64,000 nucleotides of DNA from Corynebacterium singulare (GCF_000833575.1 NZ_CP010827.1:744001-808000); one strand, 5' to 3'. Counted from the first letter of the stretch, positions 7,673 through 16,253 are shown. Made by a program: numbers and translations. The notes: generated by a model not told the origin, from the sequence alone.

Positions 7673-8395
7673 CTAGGCTGCAACGAGCCCTTCAACAATG
7701 AGTGCTGCGGCAGCGCTCATGGCCACAATGACGACAATGCGATAGAGCACCTTCGCGTTGATGAAGCGGTTGAGGTAGCCAGCGGCGATGAGCCCCACAA
7801 TGGCCACGGGAAGATAGGCTGCGGCGGCGGTGAGCTGCAGCTGGGTGACTTGCCCGTTTACGGCGAGGATGGCCAGGGAGATGAGCGTGCCGATGATGAA
7901 GGTGCCGGAGAGCGTGCCGCGCACGCGGGCAGGATCGTAGCCTTTGAGCACCAAGGCCATGGGCGGGCCGCCAATTGAGGTCGAAGTACCTAAGAAGCCA
8001 GAGGCCACTCCGGCGACAGCGATGTTGCTTGTTGTGCGCTTGGGAGACCAGCCGAGGCTCGACAAGGTCATGGCGAAGATGACGGCGCAACCGATGAAAA
8101 TGGACAGCCCACGGTGAGACAGGGAGGCAATCGCCCACGCACCCGCGAGTGAGCCGGGGATGCGCGCGATGGAGGAAATAGCCACGATGTCCCAGGACAC
8201 CGCTGTGCGAGCCTTGAGCATCGTCGTGGTTGAAATGACAAAGGCCAGCAGGAGGATGAGAGTGGGAACCAGCTCTGGCTTAATCAGCGCCAAGATAGGG
8301 GTGGCGATGGTGCCCAGCCCAAATCCGATGGTTCCCTGACAGATCGTACCCACGAGAATGAGTACCCCAATGAAGATGTAGAGCCAGCTGAACAT
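7673..8395 (-). CDS. TauE/SafE (DUF81) family transporter
   Basis: A 240-residue integral membrane protein with about eight hydrophobic segments in two repeated halves. The first half has GTICQGTIGFGLGTIATPIL and the second GFLGTSTSIGGPPMALVLKGY, the paired glycine-rich motifs of TauE/SafE exporters that move sulfite, sulfoacetate and other organic anions. It is monocistronic between the DUF559 gene (convergent) and TIGR03089. A second TauE-type protein is encoded in the sulfite module at 20536, but this copy is not near sulfur genes, so its substrate is open. Confidence 0.85.
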   Translation of the reverse strand: MFSWLYIFIGVLILVGTICQGTIGFGLGTIATPILALIKPELVPTLILLLAFVISTTTMLKARTAVSWDIVAISSIARIPGSLAGAWAIASLSHRGLSIFIGCAVIFAMTLSSLGWSPKRTTSNIAVAGVASGFLGTSTSIGGPPMALVLKGYDPARVRGTLSGTFIIGTLISLAILAVNGQVTQLQLTAAAAYLPVAIVGLIAAGYLNRFINAKVLYRIVVIVAMSAAAALIVEGLVAA

Positions 8396-8419
8396 TGCTC
8401 CACTATCTCACGGCGCCGC

Positions 8420-9103
8420 CTAGGCGCGGACGGTGACCTTCTCGTTGTCCGCGATCTCCTTCAAACGGTCCGCCGAGCACAGGCCCGCCACAATGACGGC
8501 GGAGCCGCCCGCGGCGAGTGGTTGGAGTACTGCGCGCTCGAAGGAGGAGGTGTCTGTCCAGCCTTGGGAGAGCACGCGTTCAGCGCCCCCTTCGGTGGGG
8601 AAAAGCTCCGGTAGTGGCGTAGTGGTGCCGTAGAAGTGATCGCCGTAGAAACGGACGGTTGGGCCAAAATCGATGGTGCCGGTGGGGAGCTTTCCGCCGG
8701 TTTCGGTTACGCCGCGTCCAAAAGGATCTTGAGTAACCAGCACGGTGTCTGCCCCGGGCACTGTGGAGCCCTCAGCACAGGCTTCGGGGGAGGTGAAAAG
8801 CACCGCGACAGATTCGACAGCCCCAACCGGAGATGCGCCATCGGTCACATCGAAGGGGATACCGGCGGCTAGCGCGCCGAGCGCGATGACCGCTGACTGC
8901 CAGGACACGGGCAAGTCAATGAGGATACGGGACTCAGCGCCGGGTTCAAGGTCGAGCTCTTCCAGCAGCATGTTGGCAATCTTGGAGGTCCAGTTCTCCA
9001 GCGTTTGCGCCGAGAAGTCCATACGCGTGCCGTCAGACTCGTTGTAGACGCTGAGGCGCGGCGCGGAGGCATCGGCGGACAGGAGGTGCTGTAGGAGTTC
9101 CAT
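8420..9103 (-). CDS. TIGR03089-type protein, truncated AMP-binding-like
   Basis: A 227-residue protein resembling the N-terminal half of acyl-CoA synthetases (FSAQTLENWTSKIANMLLEE, LDLPVSWQSAVIALGALAAG) but without the adenylate-forming P-loop and C-terminal domain. It matches the actinobacterial TIGR03089 family as I recall it, which in mycobacteria lies next to an LCP gene (Rv3268 beside Rv3267). The same neighbour, lcpA, lies 45 bp upstream here on the same strand, so co-transcription is likely. No catalytic activity is established for the family. Confidence 0.8.
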   Translation of the reverse strand: MELLQHLLSADASAPRLSVYNESDGTRMDFSAQTLENWTSKIANMLLEELDLEPGAESRILIDLPVSWQSAVIALGALAAGIPFDVTDGASPVGAVESVAVLFTSPEACAEGSTVPGADTVLVTQDPFGRGVTETGGKLPTGTIDFGPTVRFYGDHFYGTTTPLPELFPTEGGAERVLSQGWTDTSSFERAVLQPLAAGGSAVIVAGLCSADRLKEIADNEKVTVRA

Positions 9104-9148
9104 GTTCGCCCATCGTAGGTGGCGGGCACGAAGCCCGCCACGGTGTAT

Positions 9149-10801
9149 TTAGTTCACACAGCGCGGGCCGTCGCCACCGGCATCGATCTCCGGCGCCACC
9201 TCAGCTGTACCAAAGTCATCGCCCGGGGTGCCTACCTGCTGGTCTTCGGCCACCTCGTTCGATTCCGCTTCAGCCTCTTGCTCCATGGCGGAGTCATCCT
9301 TGGGGCCGGCGTAATCATCCGTGGCCACGACGATGAAGGTGTCTGGCTCAAGGTTCTCGTTCGCGGTAACCGGCAGGCCACCGAGCTGCTCGGCCAGAGC
9401 GAGGGCACGCTCGTCGGTGGCATCAGCAGCGACAATTTGGGACTCGGTGTAGAGGCCTGATTGCGCGTTGGCGGTGCGTTCGACTGTGTAGCCTACGTTT
9501 TTCAGCCACGTGCCGATACCGCCGGCCATGCCGTCGACGGTTCCGGCATTGAGCACGTGGAGGTTGAGTCCCTCAGCCACGGGTTTGTCGCCATCGTCAG
9601 CGGCCTCGTCCGAGGCTTCCTCCTCAGCCTTCTTGTCGTCTTCCGCAGCTTCCTGGGACTTGGCCAGGTCGTCCATGAAGCGATGTACCTCGGCAGCGTC
9701 GATGGTGACGACAGACTCGCCGTAATCGCCGGTGCCGGTAATGGAGGTCACCGGGATCGTCGTGAACGTGACGTTACCGCCGGCGAGGCCTGCCAGCTGC
9801 GTGACAAAACCCATGATGTCCCAGTCATCATCGATGACCACGGAGCGCTCCACCGCATCCGCAATCTTGTTGAGTTTGCCTGGGGACGTGAGCGTGCCGG
9901 AATCCAGCACCTTCGAGGTCAACGATGCCATATAGGCCTGCTGGCGCACGATACGGTCCAGATCACCGCGCGGGAGGTCGTAACGCTGGCGTACGAAGGA
10001 CAGGCCCTCTGCGCCGTGCAAGGTCTGGCGCCCAGCCGGGAACTTGGCGCCTGACATCGGGTCATCCACGGCGTCGTTGAGGCAGACGTCGACGCCCCCG
10101 ACGGCGTCGGTAAGCAGCACGAAGCCCAGAAGGCCCACCTCGGCGTAGTGATCCACGCTGACGTCCGTGAGGGTGCGCACCATGGAAATCAACCCTGTAC
10201 GTCCCGCCTCCGTGCTGAGCTGCTCCATCTCCTTCTCAGTGTGTGGCGGTTTCTTGCCCTCAGCCTCAGCCTCGGCATTCTCCTGCGTCAACTCCTCCAT
10301 CGCTGCGGACTTGTGCAGTGCAAAGACGGCGTTGATTTTGGTGTTGCCAAACTCACTGTCGTGAACGTAGGTATCGCGCGGGATCGACACAGCCGTGGCG
10401 CGCGAGCCATCGTTGGGAATGCGGATGACCATGATGGTGTCCGTATTCTCCTCGCCTTCATCCACACCCGCGTGGAGATCCGCCAGCTCCTGCTCAGACA
10501 GAGGATTTCCCTTGGCATCAGTGCGGGAGTCCTTGCCCACGAGCAGGATGTCCACTGCGCCGTCGATGCCTTGATCCTTAAACCCCCCGTCGTTGCCCAA
10601 GGACAAATTCGAGGCGGAGGAGATGTCATTGCCCAGTTTGCCCACGGTGAAGTAACCCACACCGGAGAGCACGAGGACCACGGCGGAGAGGAAGGCCACG
10701 ATGGCCTTGAGCGGCGTGGACCCACGCTGGGTTGCGGGTGCGGACTGCGACGGCGCGGCCTGGATGTGGCGGGCGGCGCGCGGGGAGTTCGGGGAAGTCA
10801 C
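9149..10801 (-). CDS. lcpA: LytR-CpsA-Psr (LCP) family cell-wall ligase
   Basis: A 550-residue type II membrane protein starting at GTG 10801. One transmembrane helix at about residues 28-52 follows a Pro/Ser/Ala-rich cytosolic tail. The LCP domain (about 85-330) shows DILLVGKDSR, TAVSIPRDTYV, the helix GFVLLTDAVGGVDVCL and the arginine-rich RQRYDLPRGDLDRIVRQQ. A LytR_C domain occupies about 415-515. In C. glutamicum LcpA attaches arabinogalactan to peptidoglycan. It is divergent from wbbL, as in related genomes. A TAAACT -10 lies 6 nt before the GTG, so the mRNA may be leaderless. The C-terminal 35 residues are acidic and end in a lone cysteine. Confidence 0.9.
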   Translation of the reverse strand: MTSPNSPRAARHIQAAPSQSAPATQRGSTPLKAIVAFLSAVVLVLSGVGYFTVGKLGNDISSASNLSLGNDGGFKDQGIDGAVDILLVGKDSRTDAKGNPLSEQELADLHAGVDEGEENTDTIMVIRIPNDGSRATAVSIPRDTYVHDSEFGNTKINAVFALHKSAAMEELTQENAEAEAEGKKPPHTEKEMEQLSTEAGRTGLISMVRTLTDVSVDHYAEVGLLGFVLLTDAVGGVDVCLNDAVDDPMSGAKFPAGRQTLHGAEGLSFVRQRYDLPRGDLDRIVRQQAYMASLTSKVLDSGTLTSPGKLNKIADAVERSVVIDDDWDIMGFVTQLAGLAGGNVTFTTIPVTSITGTGDYGESVVTIDAAEVHRFMDDLAKSQEAAEDDKKAEEEASDEAADDGDKPVAEGLNLHVLNAGTVDGMAGGIGTWLKNVGYTVERTANAQSGLYTESQIVAADATDERALALAEQLGGLPVTANENLEPDTFIVVATDDYAGPKDDSAMEQEAEAESNEVAEDQQVGTPGDDFGTAEVAPEIDAGGDGPRCVN

Positions 10802-10890
10802 GGCAACAGTTTAAGTGAGCAAGCGGTCAAAACGTGAAGCAGTGTCGCGAGCGCGTGCGCGCGTCGTCGTTGGGTACGCTCGATGCCATC

Positions 10891-11766
10891 GTGAAAGATT
10901 TACGCAAACCCCTGGCTGTGGTCACGGTGACATTCTCCCCGGGCCGCTACCTCAGTGACTTTTTGGACTCGCTGTGCTTGGCGACGTCCCACCCAACCCT
11001 CACCATCCTCGCCGACAACGGCTCCACGGATGGCGTGCCGGAGGCCGCCGCGCGGGATCATGCGCATGTGGAGTTCCTCGACACCGGAGGAAATAGCGGT
11101 TATGGCGCTGGGATGAACGCCGGTGCCCGGTTTGCCCGCACGCGCGGAGTGGATGAGGAGTTTTTCCTTATTGCGAACCCTGACGTGACTTTTAGTGAGG
11201 GCTCCCTCGACGAGCTCATAGCGTGTGCGCGTCGCCACCCAGAGGCTGCGGCCGTGGGCCCGCGCATCGTCGAACCGGACGGAACGAATTATCCCTCCGC
11301 CCGCGCGGTGCCAACGCTCTTCACGGGCATCGGTCACGCTCTCTTCGGAACCGTGTGGCCCTCTAACCCATGGTCGAAGGCCTACCGCGATGACGCTGAC
11401 ATGGACAATGAACGGCCTGCCGGCTGGCTATCTGGTTCATGCTTGCTCGTACGCTGGGAGGCGTTCGACGCCATTGGCGGCTTTGATGAGCGCTACTTCA
11501 TGTATATGGAGGATGTGGATTTGGGTGACCGCTTCACTCGCGCCGGTTGGAGCAACATCTTTTGCCCCTCGGCGGTGATTACTCACGCTAAAGGGCATTC
11601 GACGAAGGCTCATCGCGGCGCGATGCTGCGTGCGCACCATGATTCCGCCTACCGTTTTCAGGCGGATCGATACCCACAGTGGTTCGAAGCGCCTTTACGC
11701 GCAGTGCTGTGGCTGGGATTGCGGGTACGCGGGCTGGCTTTGAGCGCGTGCCGCGACAACTCCTAG
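10891..11766 (+). CDS. wbbL: Rhamnosyltransferase WbbL (arabinogalactan linker)
   Basis: A GT2-fold glycosyltransferase expected to add L-rhamnose to decaprenyl-PP-GlcNAc, building the linker between peptidoglycan and arabinogalactan. The nucleotide-sugar site is visible (LADNGSTDG, then a DxD-like NPDVTF), with WLSGSCLLVRWEAFDAIGGFDERYF and MEDVDLGDR downstream. The frame is open from GTG 10834. I prefer GTG 10891, because the preceding residues are unlike the family and a TACGCT -10-like hexamer lies 10 nt before it; the protein is then 291 residues. It is divergent from lcpA and followed by manC 54 bp later. Confidence 0.88.
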   Translation: MKDLRKPLAVVTVTFSPGRYLSDFLDSLCLATSHPTLTILADNGSTDGVPEAAARDHAHVEFLDTGGNSGYGAGMNAGARFARTRGVDEEFFLIANPDVTFSEGSLDELIACARRHPEAAAVGPRIVEPDGTNYPSARAVPTLFTGIGHALFGTVWPSNPWSKAYRDDADMDNERPAGWLSGSCLLVRWEAFDAIGGFDERYFMYMEDVDLGDRFTRAGWSNIFCPSAVITHAKGHSTKAHRGAMLRAHHDSAYRFQADRYPQWFEAPLRAVLWLGLRVRGLALSACRDNS

Positions 11767-11820
11767 GGCACGCGCCCTATACACTAACGGTGACTTATCT
11801 GTGAGAGTTTAAGGATCGAT

Positions 11821-12915
11821 ATGACTGAATCAGCGCCCCAGTGGGGATCGACGGCCGATGCCGTCATTCTGGTGGGAGGCCGCGGTACTCGCCTGCGCCC
11901 GCTGACGATTGGTACGCCGAAGCCGATGCTGCCGACGGCCAACTACCCCTTCCTTCAGCATCTGTTGGCCCGCATCAAGGAAGCGGGGATTGAGCATGTG
12001 GTGCTCTCCACGTCCTTTAAGGCGGAGGTCTTTGAAGAGTACTTCGGTGACGGCTCCGAGCTGGGCCTAGAGATCGAGTACGTGGTGGAGGAGACCGCAC
12101 TGGGTACCGGCGGCGGTATCCGCAATGTCTACGACAAGCTGCGCCACGACACGGTCATGGTGTTCAACGGTGATGTGCTCTCCGGCATGGACCTCAATGG
12201 CATTCTCGATACGCACCATTCCAAGGATGCGGACGTGACGATGCACCTGCTCAACGTGGCTGATCCGCGTGCGTTTGGGTGTGTGCCTACGGATTCGGAG
12301 GGGCGCGTGACGGCCTTCTTGGAGAAGACCGAGGACCCGCCGACAAACCAGATCAACGCTGGCTGCTACGTGTTTAAGCGTGAAGTCATTGAGACCATTC
12401 CGGCGAATCGTGTGGTGTCCGTCGAACGTGAGACTTTCCCGCAGCTCCTCGAGTCTGGCCGCCTTGTGGTGGGTCACGTGGACAACTCCTACTGGCGCGA
12501 CATGGGCCGCCCAGATGACTTCGTACGCGGTTCTTCTGACTTGGTACGCGGCATCGCGCACTCGCCGCTGTTGGCTGGTCACACGGGTGAATCTGTGGTG
12601 GATGAATCCGCGGGTATTGCTGGTGGCGTGCTGTTGCTCTCCGGTACGGCCGTGGGCCGCGGCTCGGTGATTGGTGCGGGCTCACGCCTTGACGGCACCG
12701 TGGTTTTCGATGGGGTGACCATTGAGCCGGGCGCCATCATCAGCAATTCCATCATCGCTTCGGGTGCGCACATCGGAGCCAATGCGCACATCGATAACTG
12801 CGTTATTGGTGAGGGTGCAACGATTGGCGCACGCTGCGAGCTGCAGGGAGGCATGCGCGTCTTCCCGGGCGTGAACCTGCCGGATGCGGGCGTGCGTTTT
12901 AGCTCTGACGCTTAA
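11821..12915 (+). CDS. manC: Mannose-1-phosphate guanylyltransferase / NDP-sugar pyrophosphorylase
   Basis: A 364-residue nucleotidyltransferase. The N-terminal Rossmann-like domain has ILVGGRGTRLRPLTIGTPKPMLP (about residues 17-39) and the metal-binding FNGDVLSG. From about residue 255 there are left-handed beta-helix hexapeptide repeats. It is expected to make GDP-mannose from GTP and mannose 1-phosphate for lipomannan and envelope glycans. The homologue has also been called RmlA2, so the nucleotide specificity is not certain from sequence. A purine-rich ribosome site (AAGGATCG) precedes ATG 11821. A strong terminator follows the stop. Confidence 0.85.
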   Translation: MTESAPQWGSTADAVILVGGRGTRLRPLTIGTPKPMLPTANYPFLQHLLARIKEAGIEHVVLSTSFKAEVFEEYFGDGSELGLEIEYVVEETALGTGGGIRNVYDKLRHDTVMVFNGDVLSGMDLNGILDTHHSKDADVTMHLLNVADPRAFGCVPTDSEGRVTAFLEKTEDPPTNQINAGCYVFKREVIETIPANRVVSVERETFPQLLESGRLVVGHVDNSYWRDMGRPDDFVRGSSDLVRGIAHSPLLAGHTGESVVDESAGIAGGVLLLSGTAVGRGSVIGAGSRLDGTVVFDGVTIEPGAIISNSIIASGAHIGANAHIDNCVIGEGATIGARCELQGGMRVFPGVNLPDAGVRFSSDA

Positions 12916-12923
12916 CACAGCCC

Positions 12924-12960
12924 GAGGCGCTGGGAGAGTTTCTCCCAGCGCCTCTTTTTC
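12924..12960 (+). terminator. Intrinsic terminator after manC
   Basis: A perfect 14-bp stem, GAGGCGCTGGGAGA / TCTCCCAGCGCCTC, with a 3-nt loop is followed by TTTTTC, nine bases after the manC stop codon. Confidence 0.93.
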
Positions 12961-13347
12961 TGGCACCACCGCCGTCTGCTCGAGGAGTGACGGAAGGTTT
13001 TCGTGGTGCCGGTGAGATCCACGAGAATTGCGCGCATGGGTGGCGACACGCCGTGGAAACCTTGGAATTGTTCACAGGACAAGAGGGTGCCACTATATGT
13101 AGTACCCCCGATGTTCACCCCCGCCGTCGGGGTGCTGTGACTGGTGTGAAAGTTGAGGATCGCGTGCTGCGCTTTTGTCGACATTGCGAAAAAATCACTC
13201 CTGACAGGTTGACGATATTTAGTGATCCGGTGTGAAATGACATCAGTGTAATCAACGGCACGGCGGGCGCGGCACTGAAAGAAAGTTTCGGTGTAGGGTC
13301 GGTGCCACCGACGTGAGAGAGAAACGACCTCGGAGAAAGGAAGCGGC
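12961..13347 (+). promoter_or_regulatory. 387-bp upstream region of whcD
   Basis: No convincing gene lies here. Features seen are a small palindrome ACTA-TATG-TAGT (13092-13103) and a hairpin with arms CCCCGA (13106-13111) and TCGGGG (13127-13132) around a 15-nt C-rich loop. A purine-rich ribosome site (GAGAAAGGAAG) precedes the GTG at 13348. WhiB2-type genes commonly have long upstream regions, and the hairpin could lie in the leader RNA. The promoter itself could not be placed with confidence. Confidence 0.4.
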
Positions 13348-13650
13348 GTGGACGATACAACGAATAACAGCGCTATTCTCCGTGGCGGTGCTGCTGCAGA
13401 GATGTCGCTCGATGAACTCTTTGGTGCCGTCGAGCAGGAGTGGCAAGACCAGGCGCTGTGCGCCCAGACGGATCCGGAAGCCTTCTTCCCGGAAAAGGGA
13501 GGCTCGACGCGTGAGGCCAAGCGCATCTGCCAGGCCTGCGCTGTGCGTGATGAATGCCTTGAATATGCACTGGAGCACGATGAGCGCTTTGGAATTTGGG
13601 GCGGATTGTCAGACCGCGAGCGCCGCCGATTAAAACGCGAAGTCGGCTAG
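13348..13650 (+). CDS. whcD: WhiB-family iron-sulfur regulator WhcD (WhiB2 type)
   Basis: A 100-residue protein from GTG 13348. Four cysteines at 38, 61, 64 and 70 (C-X22-C-X2-C-X5-C) ligate the [4Fe-4S] cluster. GIWGG at 82-86 and the basic tail RERRRLKREVG are the family turn and DNA-contact region. Position between manC and the zincin/DUF3499 genes matches whcD of C. glutamicum and whiB2 of mycobacteria, which control septation with WhiA. An internal ATG at 13402 (M19) is an alternative start. A GAGAAAGGAAG ribosome site supports 13348. Confidence 0.93.
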   Translation: MDDTTNNSAILRGGAAAEMSLDELFGAVEQEWQDQALCAQTDPEAFFPEKGGSTREAKRICQACAVRDECLEYALEHDERFGIWGGLSDRERRRLKREVG

Positions 13651-13679
13651 CGCAGCGGATCTGGTAGTGCAGCATCTTC

Positions 13680-13730
13680 ACCTCCCTCGGCACCTTTGCT
13701 TCCTGCAGGGTGTCGGGGGAGGTTTGCGTT
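13680..13730. terminator. Bidirectional terminator between whcD and the zincin-like gene
   Basis: Arms ACCTCCCTCGGCACC (13680-13694) and GGTGTCGGGGGAGGT (13709-13723) pair at 13 of 15 positions, the two others being G-T-type, with a 14-nt loop. GCGTTTTACC follows. It sits between two convergent genes. Confidence 0.75.
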
Positions 13731-14201
13731 TTACCAGCTAAAGCGTGGATCGATATCCTCAGGGTCTACATTGAGGTAGTTGGCTACAAGGGCGGTGAGG
13801 ACGGTAGCGAGTAGCTCCTCGCGCTCCTGAGCTGAGCGCACGCGTTCTTCCACGGGCATACGGAAAATGACGAGGCGGGCACGCGTAGGCTGCCCCGCTG
13901 AATCAACGCCAGCCGGCACAATGCGTCCCAAGGGGATGGGGCCATCCGCGATGATCTCATCTGGCATCACCGTCATATCGACAGACAGGCGCATGCGAGG
14001 CACAGTGTCGACGGCGAGATCTAGGCCCGCGAGCTGTTCGGCGAAGGCGTTCTGAATGGGGGCATAGGCTTCAAGCACCGCCATGTCGAAGCGCTCGGCG
14101 CTGCTGCGATAGCGCGGTGTTGCATGCGGCAGCAGTGGCCCACGGGCGCCGCGGCCGTGGCGGTGGCGGGCCGGGCGAATGTGGGGGCGAGGCGTGGTCA
14201 T
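13731..14201 (-). CDS. Zincin-like metallopeptidase-family protein, active site lost
   Basis: A 156-residue protein from ATG 14201, chosen because upstream residues are unlike the family. The core MAVLEAYAPIQNAFAEQLAGLDLAV and the promise of a central strand-helix match the small actinobacterial zincin family whose mycobacterial member (Rv3259) occupies the same place next to whiB2. The helix that should hold HExxH reads VLTALVANYLNVDPEDIDP, so both zinc-binding histidines and the catalytic glutamate are missing. It is therefore probably not a peptidase. The N-terminal 30 residues are rich in Arg, His and Pro. It is convergent with whcD. Confidence 0.75.
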   Translation of the reverse strand: MTTPRPHIRPARHRHGRGARGPLLPHATPRYRSSAERFDMAVLEAYAPIQNAFAEQLAGLDLAVDTVPRMRLSVDMTVMPDEIIADGPIPLGRIVPAGVDSAGQPTRARLVIFRMPVEERVRSAQEREELLATVLTALVANYLNVDPEDIDPRFSW

Positions 14202-14281
14202 GCGGCTTAGTTTAAGGCGCACCGGCATCCCTTCGTTATGGGGCGCGCCGCGTGGGACTATCTAAATCTCAAGTTTGGGTT

Positions 14282-14294
14282 TAGACTTGGGCCC
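14282..14294 (+). promoter_or_regulatory. Leaderless promoter of the DUF3499 gene
   Basis: TAGACT at 14282-14287 ends 7 nt before GTG 14295, so transcription should start at or next to the start codon. No ribosome-binding site is present. Confidence 0.65.
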
Positions 14295-14738
14295 GTGAAT
14301 AGCTCCCGCCGTTGCTCCCGCCCCGGCTGCGGCCGCCCCGCCGTGGCGACGTTGACCTATGCCTACGCTCAGCAGACTGCCGTCGTGGGCCCGCTTTCTG
14401 AGGATACCGATCCCCATGCCTGGGACCTGTGTGAGAAGCACAGTGAGCGCATTACGGCACCACAAGGGTGGGAGATGGTGCGCGTCGACCGCATTGAGCT
14501 CGATGAGGATGATGATCTCACCGCGCTGGCTGAGGCCGTGCGTGAGGCCGGCCGTGTGACCACCGGGCTCGTCGACGATTCCACGACTGGCTCTGGCGCA
14601 GATCCCATTGATTACTCCGCCAACTTTGATGGTGCAGACCCGCGTAACTCCAACCATCCAGTCTTCCGCACTCGCCGTGTTCATGACGCTCGTCAGCGCC
14701 GCCGCGCACACCTCACGGTAGTGCCGGACGCCGACTAA
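14295..14738 (+). CDS. DUF3499 family protein
   Basis: A 147-residue protein starting at GTG 14295. It opens with SSRRCSRPGCGRPAVATLTYAYA and later has DLCEKHSERITAPQGWE. These carry a CxxxxC pair and a later CxxH that may bind one metal ion, typical of DUF3499. The C-terminal half is acidic, then basic. It lies directly before the phosphomannomutase gene, as in mycobacteria (Rv3258c beside manB), suggesting an envelope or cell-cycle role, but no function is known. The frame is open upstream to 14238, but the leaderless promoter fixes the shorter start. Confidence 0.82.
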   Translation: MNSSRRCSRPGCGRPAVATLTYAYAQQTAVVGPLSEDTDPHAWDLCEKHSERITAPQGWEMVRVDRIELDEDDDLTALAEAVREAGRVTTGLVDDSTTGSGADPIDYSANFDGADPRNSNHPVFRTRRVHDARQRRRAHLTVVPDAD

Positions 14739-14761
14739 CCGGACTGCACAGGGGGCACGGG

Positions 14762-14775
14762 TATGCTTGTGGGCT
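14762..14775 (+). promoter_or_regulatory. Leaderless promoter of the phosphomannomutase gene
   Basis: TATGCT at 14762-14767 ends 8 nt before ATG 14776, and no ribosome-binding site is present, which indicates leaderless initiation. Confidence 0.6.
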
Positions 14776-16143
14776 ATGCGAACTCGTGAACAGCTCAATG
14801 CAGTGATTAAAGCCTATGACGTCCGCGGCGTTGTGGGCGAGGATATCGACGAAACTTTCGTGCGCGATACTGGCGCGGCCTATGCTGCGATTCTCCGCGG
14901 TGAAGGTGAGAGTACCGTAGCGGTGGGCCATGACATGCGCCCATCCTCCCCACAGCTGGCTGCTGCCTTCGCTGAGGGTGCCGCCGGCCAAGGCGTCAAC
15001 GTCATCATGCTGGGACTGACCTCCACCGATGAGCTCTACTTTGCAGCTGGTGACCTGAACTGTGCGGGGGCAATGTTTACCGCCTCGCACAACCCGGCTA
15101 AATACAACGGCATCAAGCTGTGCCGCGCGGGAGCGGTGCCGGTGGGCCAGGAGACTGGTTTGGAGCAGATCAAGGACATGCTGATCGACGGCACGCCGGC
15201 CTTCGATGGCGAGCCTGGCTCCATTGCCAAGCGTGAAGTGCTGGGTGACTATGCAGCTTTCCTCCGCGGTCTGGTCCCGTTGGAAAACTCGCGCCCACTC
15301 GTCGTGGCTGTCGACGCCGCTAACGGAATGGGCGGCCACACCGTCCCAGCAGTGTTTGAGGGACTGCCTTTTGACGTGCGTGATCTGTACTTTGAACTGG
15401 ACGGAACCTTCCCCAACCATGAGGCCAATCCGCTGGATCCGAAGAACTTGGTAGATCTGCAGAAGTTCACTGTCGAGCAAAAGGCGGATATCGGCCTTGC
15501 CTTCGACGGTGACGCGGACCGATGCTTTGTCGTGGATGAGAAGGGTCAGCCGGTTTCGCCGTCTGCAATCTGTGCGTTGGTGGCTGAGCGCTACCTAGAT
15601 AAGTTCCCCGGCGCCACGGTCATCCACAATCTCATTACGTCGAAGACGGTTCCGGAACTCATCGCAGAGAAGGGTGGCACAGCGGTGCGCACTCGCGTGG
15701 GGCACTCCTTCATTAAGGCACAGATGGCTGAGCACCAGGCGGTCTTTGGTGGTGAGCACTCGGCTCATTATTACTTCCAGGAATTCTGGAATGCAGATTC
15801 CGGCATGCTTGCGGCTATGCACGTGCTGGCAGCGCTGGGTGAGCAGGATAAGCCGCTGAGCGAGCTCATGGCGCAGTACTCGCGCTACGAGGCCTCCGGT
15901 GAGATCAATTCCACGGTGGAGGACCAGAAGGCGGCAACGCAGCGCGTGCTCGATGAGCTGGCGGACAAGATTGAGTCCGTCGACGAACTCGATGGTGTCA
16001 CCGTTGAGCTGAAGGGGACCGATGCTTGGTTCAATGTGCGGGCCTCTAACACGGAGCCGCTGCTGCGGCTCAACGTTGAAGCCAAGACCGAGGACGAGGT
16101 TCAGGCCATCGTCGACGAGGTACTGGGCATTATCCGCGCCTAG
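14776..16143 (+). CDS. manB: Phosphomannomutase/phosphoglucomutase
   Basis: A 455-residue alpha-D-phosphohexomutase that interconverts mannose 6-phosphate and mannose 1-phosphate, feeding the GDP-mannose route with ManA and ManC. The phosphoserine loop is TASHNPAKYNGIK, the Mg site is DGDADR, the sugar-binding loop is GGEHSAHYYF, and the C-terminal phosphate loop is RASNTEPLLR. All four domains are complete. ATG 14776 is preferred over GTG 14767 because a TATGCT -10 ends 8 nt before it. The gene is also called pmmB or pmmA in related genomes. In those genomes the TobH-like gene usually follows, but here a sulfur module intervenes. Confidence 0.92.
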   Translation: MRTREQLNAVIKAYDVRGVVGEDIDETFVRDTGAAYAAILRGEGESTVAVGHDMRPSSPQLAAAFAEGAAGQGVNVIMLGLTSTDELYFAAGDLNCAGAMFTASHNPAKYNGIKLCRAGAVPVGQETGLEQIKDMLIDGTPAFDGEPGSIAKREVLGDYAAFLRGLVPLENSRPLVVAVDAANGMGGHTVPAVFEGLPFDVRDLYFELDGTFPNHEANPLDPKNLVDLQKFTVEQKADIGLAFDGDADRCFVVDEKGQPVSPSAICALVAERYLDKFPGATVIHNLITSKTVPELIAEKGGTAVRTRVGHSFIKAQMAEHQAVFGGEHSAHYYFQEFWNADSGMLAAMHVLAALGEQDKPLSELMAQYSRYEASGEINSTVEDQKAATQRVLDELADKIESVDELDGVTVELKGTDAWFNVRASNTEPLLRLNVEAKTEDEVQAIVDEVLGIIRA

Positions 16144-16184
16144 CGCGAGGGCATGAGCCTTCACGCGCAGTCCTTGAGACAAGA

Positions 16185-16253
16185 ACTGCCCTAACTGACG
16201 AGCTTCTCCGCGTCAATTGTGGCGGAGGCGAGAGTTTCGTCAGATAGGGCAGT
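16185..16253. repeat. 69-bp hairpin repeat, copy 2
   Basis: It starts ACTGCCCTAACTGACGA and ends TCGTCAGATAGGGCAGT, which pair almost perfectly, with an inner stem CTCCGC/GCGGAG around CAATTG-containing sequence. It has the same length and ends as the copy at 6508-6576. It lies between convergent manB and fprA and could also stop transcription. Confidence 0.62.

Noticed and set aside
13104..13133. A 6C RNA-type small RNA before whcD
   Set aside because: The C-runs are five long, only one hairpin is clear, and the genomic place does not match what I recall for 6C RNA.
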